Origin: CAWDMN01 sp963803155
GTDB lineage: Bacteria > Acidobacteriota > Terriglobia > Versatilivoradales > Versatilivoraceae
Length of the DNA stretch: 64,000 bases
Assembly (NCBI GenBank): GCA_963803155.1
Contig: CAWDMN010000097.1
Span: 1-64,000, forward strand
Reading direction: 5' to 3'
The notes under the pieces were generated by a model. It ran no database searches. It was not told the origin of the DNA and was given only the letters and a program-made list of their open reading frames with translations. Each line of letters opens with the position of its first letter. Position 1 is the first letter of the stretch. The translations under genes were made by a program, and so were the position numbers. Below are positions 46,156-54,544 of the stretch, piece by piece.

Positions 46156-48204
46156 ATGCAGCCAACGAACAATCTATGTGTTATTCGGTTTGGCGTATTT
46201 GAGGTCAACATAAAGACGGGTGAACTGCGCAAGCAGGGCGCTCGGATCAAGCTGCAGGAACAGCCTTTCCAGGTTTTGGCGCTGCTGCTGGAAAAGCCTG
46301 GGGAAATTATCACCCGCGAAGAGATGCAGCATCGACTCTGGCCCGAGGATACCTTCGTCGATTTCGATCACAGCCTGAACAAAGCCATCAACAAGATTCG
46401 CGATGCGCTGTGCGATTCGGCTGATAATCCGAGGTTCATCGAAACCCTGGCCCGCCGGGGCTATCGCTTCATCGCCCCGGTGGAGGGGACCACACATTCA
46501 CTAGTTCATTCGGAGGTTCATGGCGGATCTGATGCGGCCAAGGGGGACATCGAGTCCGGCCAAGCTGCTGCCATGAAGGCAACTGCTGGGTCGCCAAGGC
46601 AACCCGTGTGGAAACTTTTGCTGGAGAGGCGGCGGACATTGGCCCTCGGAGCCGCGATCGTGGTGCTGCTGCTTACCTCCGCCCTGATCTGGAAGTGGAC
46701 AGTCGGCTTTCAGAGCAAGTCGCGCGCGCCTGGTACCCCAGGCTCGTTGGCAGGGGAGCAACCATCAATTGTCGTCCTCCCATTCAACGACATCAGCCCC
46801 GGGCACGACAACGAGTATTTGGCGGACGGCCTCACCGAAGAGATCATAGGAAGGATGTCGCAGATTCGGGCCTTGAAGGTGATCTCACGGACCTCAGCCA
46901 TGACGTTCAAAGGGACGCGTAAGCCGCTGCGAACTATAGCGCAGGAGGTGAATGTACGTTATGTGCTGGAGGGCAGCGTCCGCCGGGCGGGCAACAATCT
47001 CCGTATCAGCGTACAGCTCATCGATGCCGCGAGCGATACGCACCTGTGGGCAGTCCAATACCCCGGGACCTTGGATGATGTATTCGACATGCAGGAGAAA
47101 GTCTCGCGCGCAATCGTGGACGGGCTCAAGCTGAAGCTGACCCCGGCTGAAGAGCGGCAAATTGCCCGCCGGCCGATCACGAATGTACAGGCTTATGACG
47201 CTTACCTGCGAGCGCGCAATGTGATCCTGCAATTTACAGCGGAACCAAAACTTGACGAGGCACTGCAGCTCTTAGAGCAAAGCCTGAAGCTCAACGGGGA
47301 TAATGCCCTAATCTATGCAGGCCTTGGTTATGTGTACTACGAGTATGTATACATCGGATTTCGCCAGGAAGATTTCATCGCGAAAGCAGAGGCTTACGCG
47401 GAGAAGGCGCTACGGCTGGACCCGGAGAACGCAGAGGCACTTATGGTGCTGGGGAATATTTGCGCATTTATGCGTGGGGATCCGCGACAGGGGGTCAGGC
47501 ATTTCAAGCAGGCCTTGTCGATTGATCCCAACAATTTGGACGTACTCTTTTGGCTCCTTCTCGTCTATCTTGACGCGGGTTATTCTTCTGCGGAGCCTCC
47601 CCTTCTCGACAAAATGATGAAAATTGATCCGTTGAGTCCTGCCGCTTGGAACATTCGGGGATCTTTTCAAATGGCAGGTGGCCAACACGAATTGGCCTAT
47701 GAGTCATACCATCGAATCCTCGAGCACAACGATTCACCCTCCGCTCGATTTAATGTGGCGTTATCATTGACTTTTATCCGACGTAATGAGGAAGCGCTCA
47801 CCGTGCTGGGACCGGTCGGGCCCGTGTCGAAAACTGATGTTATCAAACATTGTTGCCATTTAATGCGACTTGCCGTGCAGGGGAAGAAAACAAAGATACC
47901 TGAACTGCTGAGTTCTGAGTTCGTGGCAGCATCTCGTCGGAATCCTATATTTTCCTACTATATGGCGTACTTTTATGCAATGGTTGACGAACGGCAGCAG
48001 GCGCTCGATTGGCTGGAGAACGCGGTGAATCGAGGCTTCTTCAACTATCCGTTCTTGAGCGAACACGACCCGATCCTCGCCAATCTCCGCGGCGAGCCGC
48101 ACTTTCAGAAACTCATGGTCCGGATTAAAAAAGAGTGGAAAGATTTCGAATCTTGGGAAAATTCAAACAACGGAAAAGCTAATGCCTTCGAACCCGGGAG
48201 GTAA
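46156..48204 (+). CDS. CadC-like winged-helix regulator with TolB-like domain and TPRs
   Basis: A 682-residue single-pass membrane protein. Residues 8-107 form an OmpR/PhoB-type winged helix (PFQVLALLLEKPGEIITREE, then DHSLNKAINKIRDALCD and FIETLARRGYRFIAPVE), which should bind DNA. A transmembrane helix lies at about 162-180. Residues 203-330 match the FlgO/TolB-like domain found in adenylate-cyclase-type and TPR proteins (VVLPFNDISPGHDNEYLADG). Five or more TPRs complete the protein. This layout is common in Acidobacteriota. It probably senses something at the envelope and regulates genes directly; targets are unknown. Confidence 0.87.
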   Translation: MQPTNNLCVIRFGVFEVNIKTGELRKQGARIKLQEQPFQVLALLLEKPGEIITREEMQHRLWPEDTFVDFDHSLNKAINKIRDALCDSADNPRFIETLARRGYRFIAPVEGTTHSLVHSEVHGGSDAAKGDIESGQAAAMKATAGSPRQPVWKLLLERRRTLALGAAIVVLLLTSALIWKWTVGFQSKSRAPGTPGSLAGEQPSIVVLPFNDISPGHDNEYLADGLTEEIIGRMSQIRALKVISRTSAMTFKGTRKPLRTIAQEVNVRYVLEGSVRRAGNNLRISVQLIDAASDTHLWAVQYPGTLDDVFDMQEKVSRAIVDGLKLKLTPAEERQIARRPITNVQAYDAYLRARNVILQFTAEPKLDEALQLLEQSLKLNGDNALIYAGLGYVYYEYVYIGFRQEDFIAKAEAYAEKALRLDPENAEALMVLGNICAFMRGDPRQGVRHFKQALSIDPNNLDVLFWLLLVYLDAGYSSAEPPLLDKMMKIDPLSPAAWNIRGSFQMAGGQHELAYESYHRILEHNDSPSARFNVALSLTFIRRNEEALTVLGPVGPVSKTDVIKHCCHLMRLAVQGKKTKIPELLSSEFVAASRRNPIFSYYMAYFYAMVDERQQALDWLENAVNRGFFNYPFLSEHDPILANLRGEPHFQKLMVRIKKEWKDFESWENSNNGKANAFEPGR

Positions 48205-48205
48205 A

Positions 48206-48399
48206 AGCTGGTAGCCACGCTGAGTGTGGGCGACCAGCGGGAGCCCGCACGAGGCGTGGGTTTTTGGCGATTCAACCTTTTCCTCGCCTGGCCGATTCGA
48301 TTGGTAATGAGAGGACTGATCTTGACAGGCTGGATTCAAGCCAGGCAACTCGGCAAAAAGCCCACACCTCGCGAAGAACACTCAGTGTGGCTACCAGCT
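48206..48399. repeat. 194-bp inverted-repeat element
   Basis: The ends are inverse complements over 22 bp with one mismatch: agctggtagccacgctgagt at 48206 onwards and, inverted, agctggtagccacactgagt at 48399 downwards. Further in, acgaggcgtgggtttttggcga on the left matches gcgaggtgtgggctttttgccga from the right arm, with about 30 nt between the blocks on the left and fewer on the right. It lacks any coding capacity and lies between two plus-strand genes, as expected for a small non-autonomous element or a BIME-like repeat. Confidence 0.65.
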
Positions 48400-48528
48400 C
48401 AATTTTTGGCCGATTGGGGAAGATATTTTGCAGAATGGGCTGGTGCTCCAGCTTTTTTGATGCGCTATGTGCTAACGCATCTATATCTACTACTGATCAC
48501 TGACCGCTAACCACTGATCACTAATTTC

Positions 48529-51500
48529 ATGGAACCAGAACGCTGGCAACAGATCGACAAATTGCTGGATGAGGCCCTAGACCAGGAACCGGGACAACGC
48601 AAGATTTTCCTCGAACAGGCCTGCAACGGGGATGCCGAGCTGTGTAAGGAAGTCGAGACCCTGCTGGCGGCTCACGATAAGGCGGGGAGCTTTGTGGAAA
48701 AACCAGCCCTGGATCTCGTGGCCAAGCAATCGCCCCAGTCGTTGGTCGGGAGAAAGCTCGGCCCTTACGAAATCCTGTCACTGATCGGACGCGGCGGCAT
48801 GGGTGAAGTCTACCATGCCCGCGACACTCGGCTCGACCGCATAAATGCCCTGAAGATCCTCCCCATTGAAGTAGCCTCCGATCCCGACCGGCTGCACCGT
48901 TTTGTGCGAGAAGCCAAAGCGGCATCAGCTCTGAATCATCCCAACATCGCCACCATTTACGAAATCGGTGAATCCGATGGAATCCACTGGATTGCCATGG
49001 AATTGGTCGAAGGCCAGACACTGGCCGAACGGATGAAGGATCGTCCGCTGGAAATGGATGAAATCCTGGACATTGACATCCAGGCGGCTGAGGCGCTGGA
49101 AGAAGCGCACCTCAAGGGGATTACACACCGGGACATCAAGCCGGCCAATATTATGCTGAATAAGCGTAACCAAGTCAAAGTATTGGACTTTGGGTTGGCG
49201 AAGATCACTCCCCGTGAAGAACAAGTGACAAGCACCGCCACCCAGTCAAAACCTGGATTGGTGATGGGAACGTTGCCGTACATGAGTCCGGAACAAGTTT
49301 TGGGGCATGAAACCGACCACCGCACGGACATTTTTAGCTTAGGCGTCGTGCTTTACGAGATGGCAGCAGGACGGTTGCCATTCCATGGCGCAACCGCCGG
49401 GGAGATAGCAGATGATATCCTGCATGTGCAACCGCAAGCCCTGACCAGTTTTAACCCCGAGGTTCCGCCCGAGCTGGACCGAATCGTGCGCAAGTGTTTG
49501 GAGAAAGATCGGGAACACCGCTACCAGTTTGTCCGCGAACTATGGATTGACCTCAACAATCTCAAAAAAGAAAGACAGTCGATTAGGCTAAAATGGTTGG
49601 AAGAACTTAGCAAACCTAAGGTGAAGGCGTTGCTGTTGGTTTCGCTGCTCCTAGTGGTGGGAGTCGTGTCGTGGCTTATTAGCCTGATGTTACCGAGCCA
49701 TGTTGTACTTGGCTTTCAGGCGCGGGATTGGATTTTGATCACCGATTTTGGAAATCAGACGGGTGAGGAGGTTTTTGATCGATCACTCGAAATGGCCTTA
49801 ACGGTGGGCATTCAACAGTCCCGTCATGTGAATGTGTTCCCTCGATCGCGCATCAAGGAAGTGCTCAAGCGCATGCGGCGAAAAGAAGATGACGTGATCG
49901 ACGAGTCCCTGGGTAGCGAGATTGCCCTGCGAGAGGGGATAAAGGCCTTGCTTGCGTGCAGTGTCAGTCGGATTGATGAGAATTACCTGTTGGCAGCCCG
50001 GATCGTTGATCCCAAAACCCAGGTAGCCGTGCTGACGGAAACATCCCGAGCGAAAGGGAGAGATCAAGTTCTGAATGCCTTAGACGTGCTAAGCAACAAG
50101 ATTCGTCAAAACTTGGGCGAGTCCTTAAGCAGCATTCGTCATCAGGACATCCCGCTATTCAAAGCGACCACATCTTCTTTACAAGCCCTCAAAAACTTCA
50201 CCGAAGCAAAGATACCGAAGGGCATAAATCGTGACGCACAATTCAATCTGCTGCAGGACGCGATCACCTTGGATCCAGACTTTGCTTTGGCCCATGTGGA
50301 GTTAGGCATCCATTATTATTACAGACAGGATTCAGCCAAGAGGGAGGAGCATTTTGCCAAAGCTCTTAGTCTCTTGGATCGCCTCACGGTAAGAGAACGA
50401 CTTTGGATCCAGGCCCTTGTCGAAGAGTGGAGAGGTCATCGTGCGGAGGGGATCAGCGGCTACAAGAATTACGTTACCCAATATCCTGACGATGCTGTGG
50501 GGTGGTTTCGCCTGGGTTATCAATATCTATTATCGAGTCAATATGCCCAGGCTATTGAGGCTTTTACCAAGACGCTGGAGATTGATCACGCGGAAACAAA
50601 TGCCTATATTAATATAGCCACCTGTCAAACCGCTATGGGTAGGAGTGAAGAAGCTATTTCTAATTATCAGAAAGCCTTTGAGATGAATCCAGATTTAATC
50701 AGAGGAGATAACATTAATTATGAATACGGCTTCACTTTAGTCCGAATGGGTCAAATCCAGAAAGCAGCCGAGACCTTTGAGAAAATGTTTTCAGGAGACA
50801 ATTCGGACAAAGCGCGAGGCCATCGATCTTTGGCTTGGCTCAACATGTACTTGGGCAAATACTCCGCGGCGATCGATCATCTGAAAACAGCCATCCTGTT
50901 AAATGTGAAAGCAAACCTTAAGCTGAGTGAAATGCGCGATCATCTGTTTCTGGCGAGAGCGTATCGGACAAAGGGCCTGCTCAATGATTCTCTGTCTGAG
51001 CTGACGGCGGCAAGGCGACTTCAAACTGAGATTCATGCAGGACCTTCATGGCTGTTTCTGACGGGACAGATGTATGCAAGAGCGAAAAAGAAAGTGGAGG
51101 CAACCCAGCTACTCAGTGAAATCTCAGCTCGGGTACATGACCCACTTGCTATGAGAGCCGTAAACGACAGCAATCGGGAGGATCAAGCTCACTACCATCT
51201 GCTGCAGGGAGAGATTCAGCTGGCAAAAGAAAACTATGGGGAGGCTTTCGACTCACTAAAGAAAGCGGATCAGGTTCTAAAAGACTCAACACTGGAATCT
51301 TTGGCATACGGCTATTTGCTCCGTGGAGACTCGGATATGGCGATTGCCAAATACCAGGAGCTGGTAAGCAAAAGTCTTCCACCAAGAGAGGGTCTGGACG
51401 ATTGGATTCTGTCGCACTATCAGCTTGGAAAGCTCTATGAACAAAAGGGACAGATAGGAAAAGCTAAGGAGGCTTATGGAAGATTTGTGGAGATTTGGAA

Positions 51501-51582
51501 AGAGGGGGATCCGGATATACCGGCCTTAAAGGATGCGAAACAAAGACTCACAAAATTGAAGCAAATCCAAGTGGGCCATTAA
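48529..51582 (+). CDS. Serine/threonine protein kinase with TPR region (PknB-like)
   Basis: A 1017-residue membrane-anchored kinase. After an N-terminal helical segment (about 1-65) comes a full Hanks-type domain: glycine loop GRGGMGEVY (87-95), catalytic K109 in ALKILP, HRDIKPAN with D202, DFG at 220-222, and GTLPYMSPEQ. One transmembrane helix lies at about 362-384 (LLLVSLLLVVGVVSWLISLM). A TolB-like domain follows, and from about residue 560 many TPRs. All catalytic residues are present, so it should be active. It may act with the CadC-like regulator upstream, which has a similar TolB/TPR sensor part. Confidence 0.92.
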   Translation: MEPERWQQIDKLLDEALDQEPGQRKIFLEQACNGDAELCKEVETLLAAHDKAGSFVEKPALDLVAKQSPQSLVGRKLGPYEILSLIGRGGMGEVYHARDTRLDRINALKILPIEVASDPDRLHRFVREAKAASALNHPNIATIYEIGESDGIHWIAMELVEGQTLAERMKDRPLEMDEILDIDIQAAEALEEAHLKGITHRDIKPANIMLNKRNQVKVLDFGLAKITPREEQVTSTATQSKPGLVMGTLPYMSPEQVLGHETDHRTDIFSLGVVLYEMAAGRLPFHGATAGEIADDILHVQPQALTSFNPEVPPELDRIVRKCLEKDREHRYQFVRELWIDLNNLKKERQSIRLKWLEELSKPKVKALLLVSLLLVVGVVSWLISLMLPSHVVLGFQARDWILITDFGNQTGEEVFDRSLEMALTVGIQQSRHVNVFPRSRIKEVLKRMRRKEDDVIDESLGSEIALREGIKALLACSVSRIDENYLLAARIVDPKTQVAVLTETSRAKGRDQVLNALDVLSNKIRQNLGESLSSIRHQDIPLFKATTSSLQALKNFTEAKIPKGINRDAQFNLLQDAITLDPDFALAHVELGIHYYYRQDSAKREEHFAKALSLLDRLTVRERLWIQALVEEWRGHRAEGISGYKNYVTQYPDDAVGWFRLGYQYLLSSQYAQAIEAFTKTLEIDHAETNAYINIATCQTAMGRSEEAISNYQKAFEMNPDLIRGDNINYEYGFTLVRMGQIQKAAETFEKMFSGDNSDKARGHRSLAWLNMYLGKYSAAIDHLKTAILLNVKANLKLSEMRDHLFLARAYRTKGLLNDSLSELTAARRLQTEIHAGPSWLFLTGQMYARAKKKVEATQLLSEISARVHDPLAMRAVNDSNREDQAHYHLLQGEIQLAKENYGEAFDSLKKADQVLKDSTLESLAYGYLLRGDSDMAIAKYQELVSKSLPPREGLDDWILSHYQLGKLYEQKGQIGKAKEAYGRFVEIWKEGDPDIPALKDAKQRLTKLKQIQVGH

Positions 51583-51647
51583 TTATTCCCACAGTCAGCC
51601 GATCAGGTTGAAATCTTTCCGAAGCCTGCCTTCTCCTATCCTCACAT

Positions 51648-51894
51648 TTGACGTGCTCCCCAAAAACTGAGCCAAAAGGAATGTTAGATTTCCCAAACAA
51701 GAGGAAGGAATTCCGACATGAAGAAGAAACGGTTCAGTGAAGGGCAGATTATTAAAATTCTTAAAGAGGCCGAGCAATCGGGGCGAGAGATCCGAGAACT
51801 CAGCCGACAGTGCGGCATCACCGAACAGACTTTTTACCGTTCGCATCAGAAATTTGGGGATTTGGGGCGGTGGTGTGTTCAGGTCAGACCTTAA
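51648..51894 (+). mobile_element. Truncated IS3-family element: left end and orfA fragment
   Basis: From ATG 51718 a 58-codon frame gives KKKRFSEGQIIKILKEAEQS then ELSRQCGITEQTFYR, the helix-turn-helix of IS3-family OrfA. The similarity stops after HQKFG, and the frame ends at 51894, so the rest of orfA and all of orfB are gone. About 70 nt upstream, TGACGTGCTCCCCAAAAACT (from 51648) resembles an IS3 left inverted repeat. No right end was found in the following kilobase. Confidence 0.7.
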
Positions 51895-51922
51895 TTTTCG
51901 CTAATTGTGTTGTTCGCGAGCC

Positions 51923-51929
51923 GTTATAC
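51923..51929 (+). other. Possible cassette core site GTTATAC (left)
   Basis: GTTATAC lies four bases ahead of the ATG at 51933. It is the exact inverse complement of GTATAAC just after the stop. In integron cassettes the core site at the front (GTTRRRY) is complementary to the inverse core site (RYYYAAC) behind the gene. The fit to the consensus is imperfect at one position. Confidence 0.35.
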
Positions 51930-51932
51930 AAC

Positions 51933-52736
51933 ATGAGCGAATCCAAGACAAAATGTACAGACTGTGGAGCAGACATCCTCCAGCGTACAGCCGACATCCA
52001 TAATGGCCGCTGCGCACCTTGTCATCGCAAGGCGGCGGCGATCCCCCCTGATGGATTTGAGGTACCCCCTGACTTAGCTGAGCGCCTTGTCGCCTTGAAC
52101 CTGGATTCCGAGGATTTCCGACAATTAACTTGGCAGAACGGTGCCGACTTCATACATGCATTTATTGGCAAACTTGAGGAACGCAGGGAACTCTACCGGG
52201 AATGGTCACCTCGCTTACGGGCCTTTGCCGACGAGTGTCGCAAAACTCAGCCAAATCCAACATATGACTCACTGAGCAGCTGCGATCGAGAAAAACAACG
52301 AATCTGCGAGGCCATACTCAACAGACCTATGCTAGTAGCCGATATGACGATGGCCCTCTGTTGCATGCCTTTGATTGCAATTCCAATTGCGCAGCGCCTT
52401 TGGCCAAGAGATGATGACCGAAGGGTAATGTTAACGCCGCGAGAAGAGTCAAGCTGGAATGAAGTTTATTTGCATCCCGAAGGCGCTTTTGAATGGCTTG
52501 CTCGTTTCTGGTGGAACATTGACGACTCGCCAGAGTGCAAATTGTCACCGAAAAATCCTTGGGATCGACTACTTATCTGGTGGGATGAAACCGATCTGCA
52601 AGCTGGGGAAAGCCCCTGGCTTGTCACGGTAGGGAGTTATTATGGACCTCTTGCCGGAGCGGGACACCAGGAATTGTGGTCCTGGGATGGTAAGAAAACC
52701 AAGTTCGTCAAGAATATTATTAACTGGAGGAGTTGA
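51933..52736 (+). CDS. Unknown protein with N-terminal zinc knuckles (cassette-like gene)
   Basis: A 267-residue protein of no recognised family. The ATG at 51933 is preferred over an open frame that begins inside the IS3 fragment. The N-terminus has CTDCGADILQRTADIHNGRC followed by APCH, a treble-clef-like arrangement of four metal ligands. The rest mixes helices and tryptophan-rich segments (FEWLARFWWNIDD, PWDRLLIWWDETD). Its flanking 7-bp inverted repeat, lack of relation to neighbours and position between IS and duplicated DNA point to recent acquisition. Confidence 0.6.
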   Translation: MSESKTKCTDCGADILQRTADIHNGRCAPCHRKAAAIPPDGFEVPPDLAERLVALNLDSEDFRQLTWQNGADFIHAFIGKLEERRELYREWSPRLRAFADECRKTQPNPTYDSLSSCDREKQRICEAILNRPMLVADMTMALCCMPLIAIPIAQRLWPRDDDRRVMLTPREESSWNEVYLHPEGAFEWLARFWWNIDDSPECKLSPKNPWDRLLIWWDETDLQAGESPWLVTVGSYYGPLAGAGHQELWSWDGKKTKFVKNIINWRS

Positions 52737-52737
52737 G

Positions 52738-52744
52738 GTATAAC
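52738..52744 (+). other. Possible cassette inverse core site GTATAAC (right)
   Basis: GTATAAC begins two bases after the stop codon. The next 70 nt contain an imperfect palindrome (gaacttcc near 52756, gaagtt near 52798), as expected of an attC site, but a good closing core site could not be placed. Confidence 0.35.
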
Positions 52745-53032
52745 CCTGAGGGGGCGAACTTCCAGGTCGCTTTAAACCCTTATTCAAGCAAGCCGCTGAA
52801 GTTGATCGAGTTTGCGTTTTGATAGATAACGTTGTTGTAGCCGTCCCGACGACTCATCTTGTTCGTTGAATCTACAGAAAAATCTCAAAAGGCCTTTTAA
52901 TAGCGCCATTCAGCACGTGAAGAACTCAGATCTCAACGATGAGCGGGGGAAAGTGGATGGCGTATTGACGTTCTGCCAAACTATTTTTAATCAAAGAAAT
53001 AATGGTAAAAAAAACCTGTTTGTAGCAATAGC

Positions 53033-53519
53033 TGAACCCGCAGCCGTGTGGCTTTTTCAATGACCCCACACGGGAATGTTCCTGCACTCCAGCCATCATT
53101 CAACGATATGTGTCCAAGATATCCGGGCCTTTGTTGGATCGGATTGATATCCATGTCGACGTTCCCGCCGTCAAATACGCCGAACTGTCCACTAAGACAC
53201 CAGGAGAAAGCTCGGAGCTGATTCGCCAGAGAATCGGCAGGACGAGGCGAATTCAACAAGAACGATTCAAAAAGGAAAAAGTTTTTGCCAACGCGCAAAT
53301 GACTCCTCGCTTGATTCGGACCCATTGTGAGATTGATAGTGAATCGCAGCGCCACCTGGAACAGGCTATGACAAAGATGGGGCTTAGTGCCCGCGCTTAC
53401 GATCGCATCCTAAAAGTCGCCCGTACAATTGCCGATATGGAGGAACAACAGAACATTGCAGACCGGCATATTTCTGAAGCGATTCAATATCGAAGTCTGG
53501 ACCGCACTTATTGGGCATG
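53033..53519 (+). pseudogene. 3' fragment of comM (second copy)
   Basis: Matches the last 480 bp of comM (from about 41627 to 42113) in the same orientation: CGFFNDPTRECSCTPAIIQR to the final DRTYWA. The start, ATPase core and Walker motifs are absent, so it cannot be functional. From about 53070 to 53487 only two substitutions are seen, while the last 35 nt hold seven, almost all silent, and the left end (about 53031-53070) is clearly diverged. Confidence 0.9.
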
Positions 53520-54544
53520 AACCTTTTCACCGATAACGACAAATTGGCCAGGCCTTGCAGAAGCATAAAAAAATTCCCATGGCATTGATGAGTTAGCTCC
53601 TCAAGTCTATTTAGTTTTCTCGGAAACATCATTATTGGAGGGTGAACCCCCAAAGGGATTCTAAATTTTTATAAACCGCTTTTGATCTCTCGGTGAACCC
53701 ATGACGACAGCACTTCCGATCTCAGATCTCAAACAGAAAATGACCGTGAGGGGCTCACGATTCGTTTTTAAATAAGGAGAGTTTTCGATCGCGAAGTTAA
53801 TTATCCATGTTGGCCTCAACTTTTCCATTCAACGCAGGAATTAGAGCTCAAACTAGATCCCGACTCCTCAAAATTGACGGAACAATTTCCGGATCTGCTG
53901 AGTTTCGATGTCGCGCCTAGCGGCCCTATAACTTTGGAATCTTCCAACTTTCCATTTGCCATCCTTTTCCCACTAAAGAATCCTTTTGGCGATGACAACT
54001 TCATTATTAGTGAATGGAATAGCAACACCCACCGAATCGAAAAAGAGGTGACAGTCAGTGTCTTTAGTGGAAGGCCAAAGCATTACGAGTATTGTTGATC
54101 GTGGAAGACCCAAATGGAAACCACATCGCTTCTCTCGGATCTGAATTTTCGCTGCTCCAATTTCGCAATACACCTAAACGGATTTTTTCAATATGCAGTT
54201 CTTATTAACTTTTCATTTACTGAAGCCTATATGTAAATGCTTTTTCCTTTTTTTGGAGCGAACGCATTTAACGAGGCCATTCTCATTTATGCAGGTTAAT
54301 GGAAGAAAGGCCAAAATCGCCTCAAAATGAAAGTAATAATTGAAGGATTCCCCTGCCATGATTAACCCATTTAATAAGTTAATTTTCTTGTTACGGCTTA
54401 GAATATTCCTGTAAGAAAAATGTAAGCAAAATTTGCTAAAATTTCGCTTTATTTTACTTTTAATATTATTCAAAATTTGCTATTTACAATCCAGAAGGTT
54501 GACCCAATCTCATCTCGATACCTTTTCAAAATCTATCACCTCAA
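53520..54544. other. Low-GC intergenic region without a convincing gene
   Basis: About 1 kb, visibly more AT-rich than its surroundings, most of all from 54170 to 54500. An open frame from 53772 to 54098 reads protein-like (QELELKLDPDSSKLTEQFPD, then FAILFPLKNPFGDDNFIIS) but has no ATG or GTG start and may be a remnant. No tRNA, terminator or promoter for the kinase gene could be identified with confidence. Confidence 0.5.
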
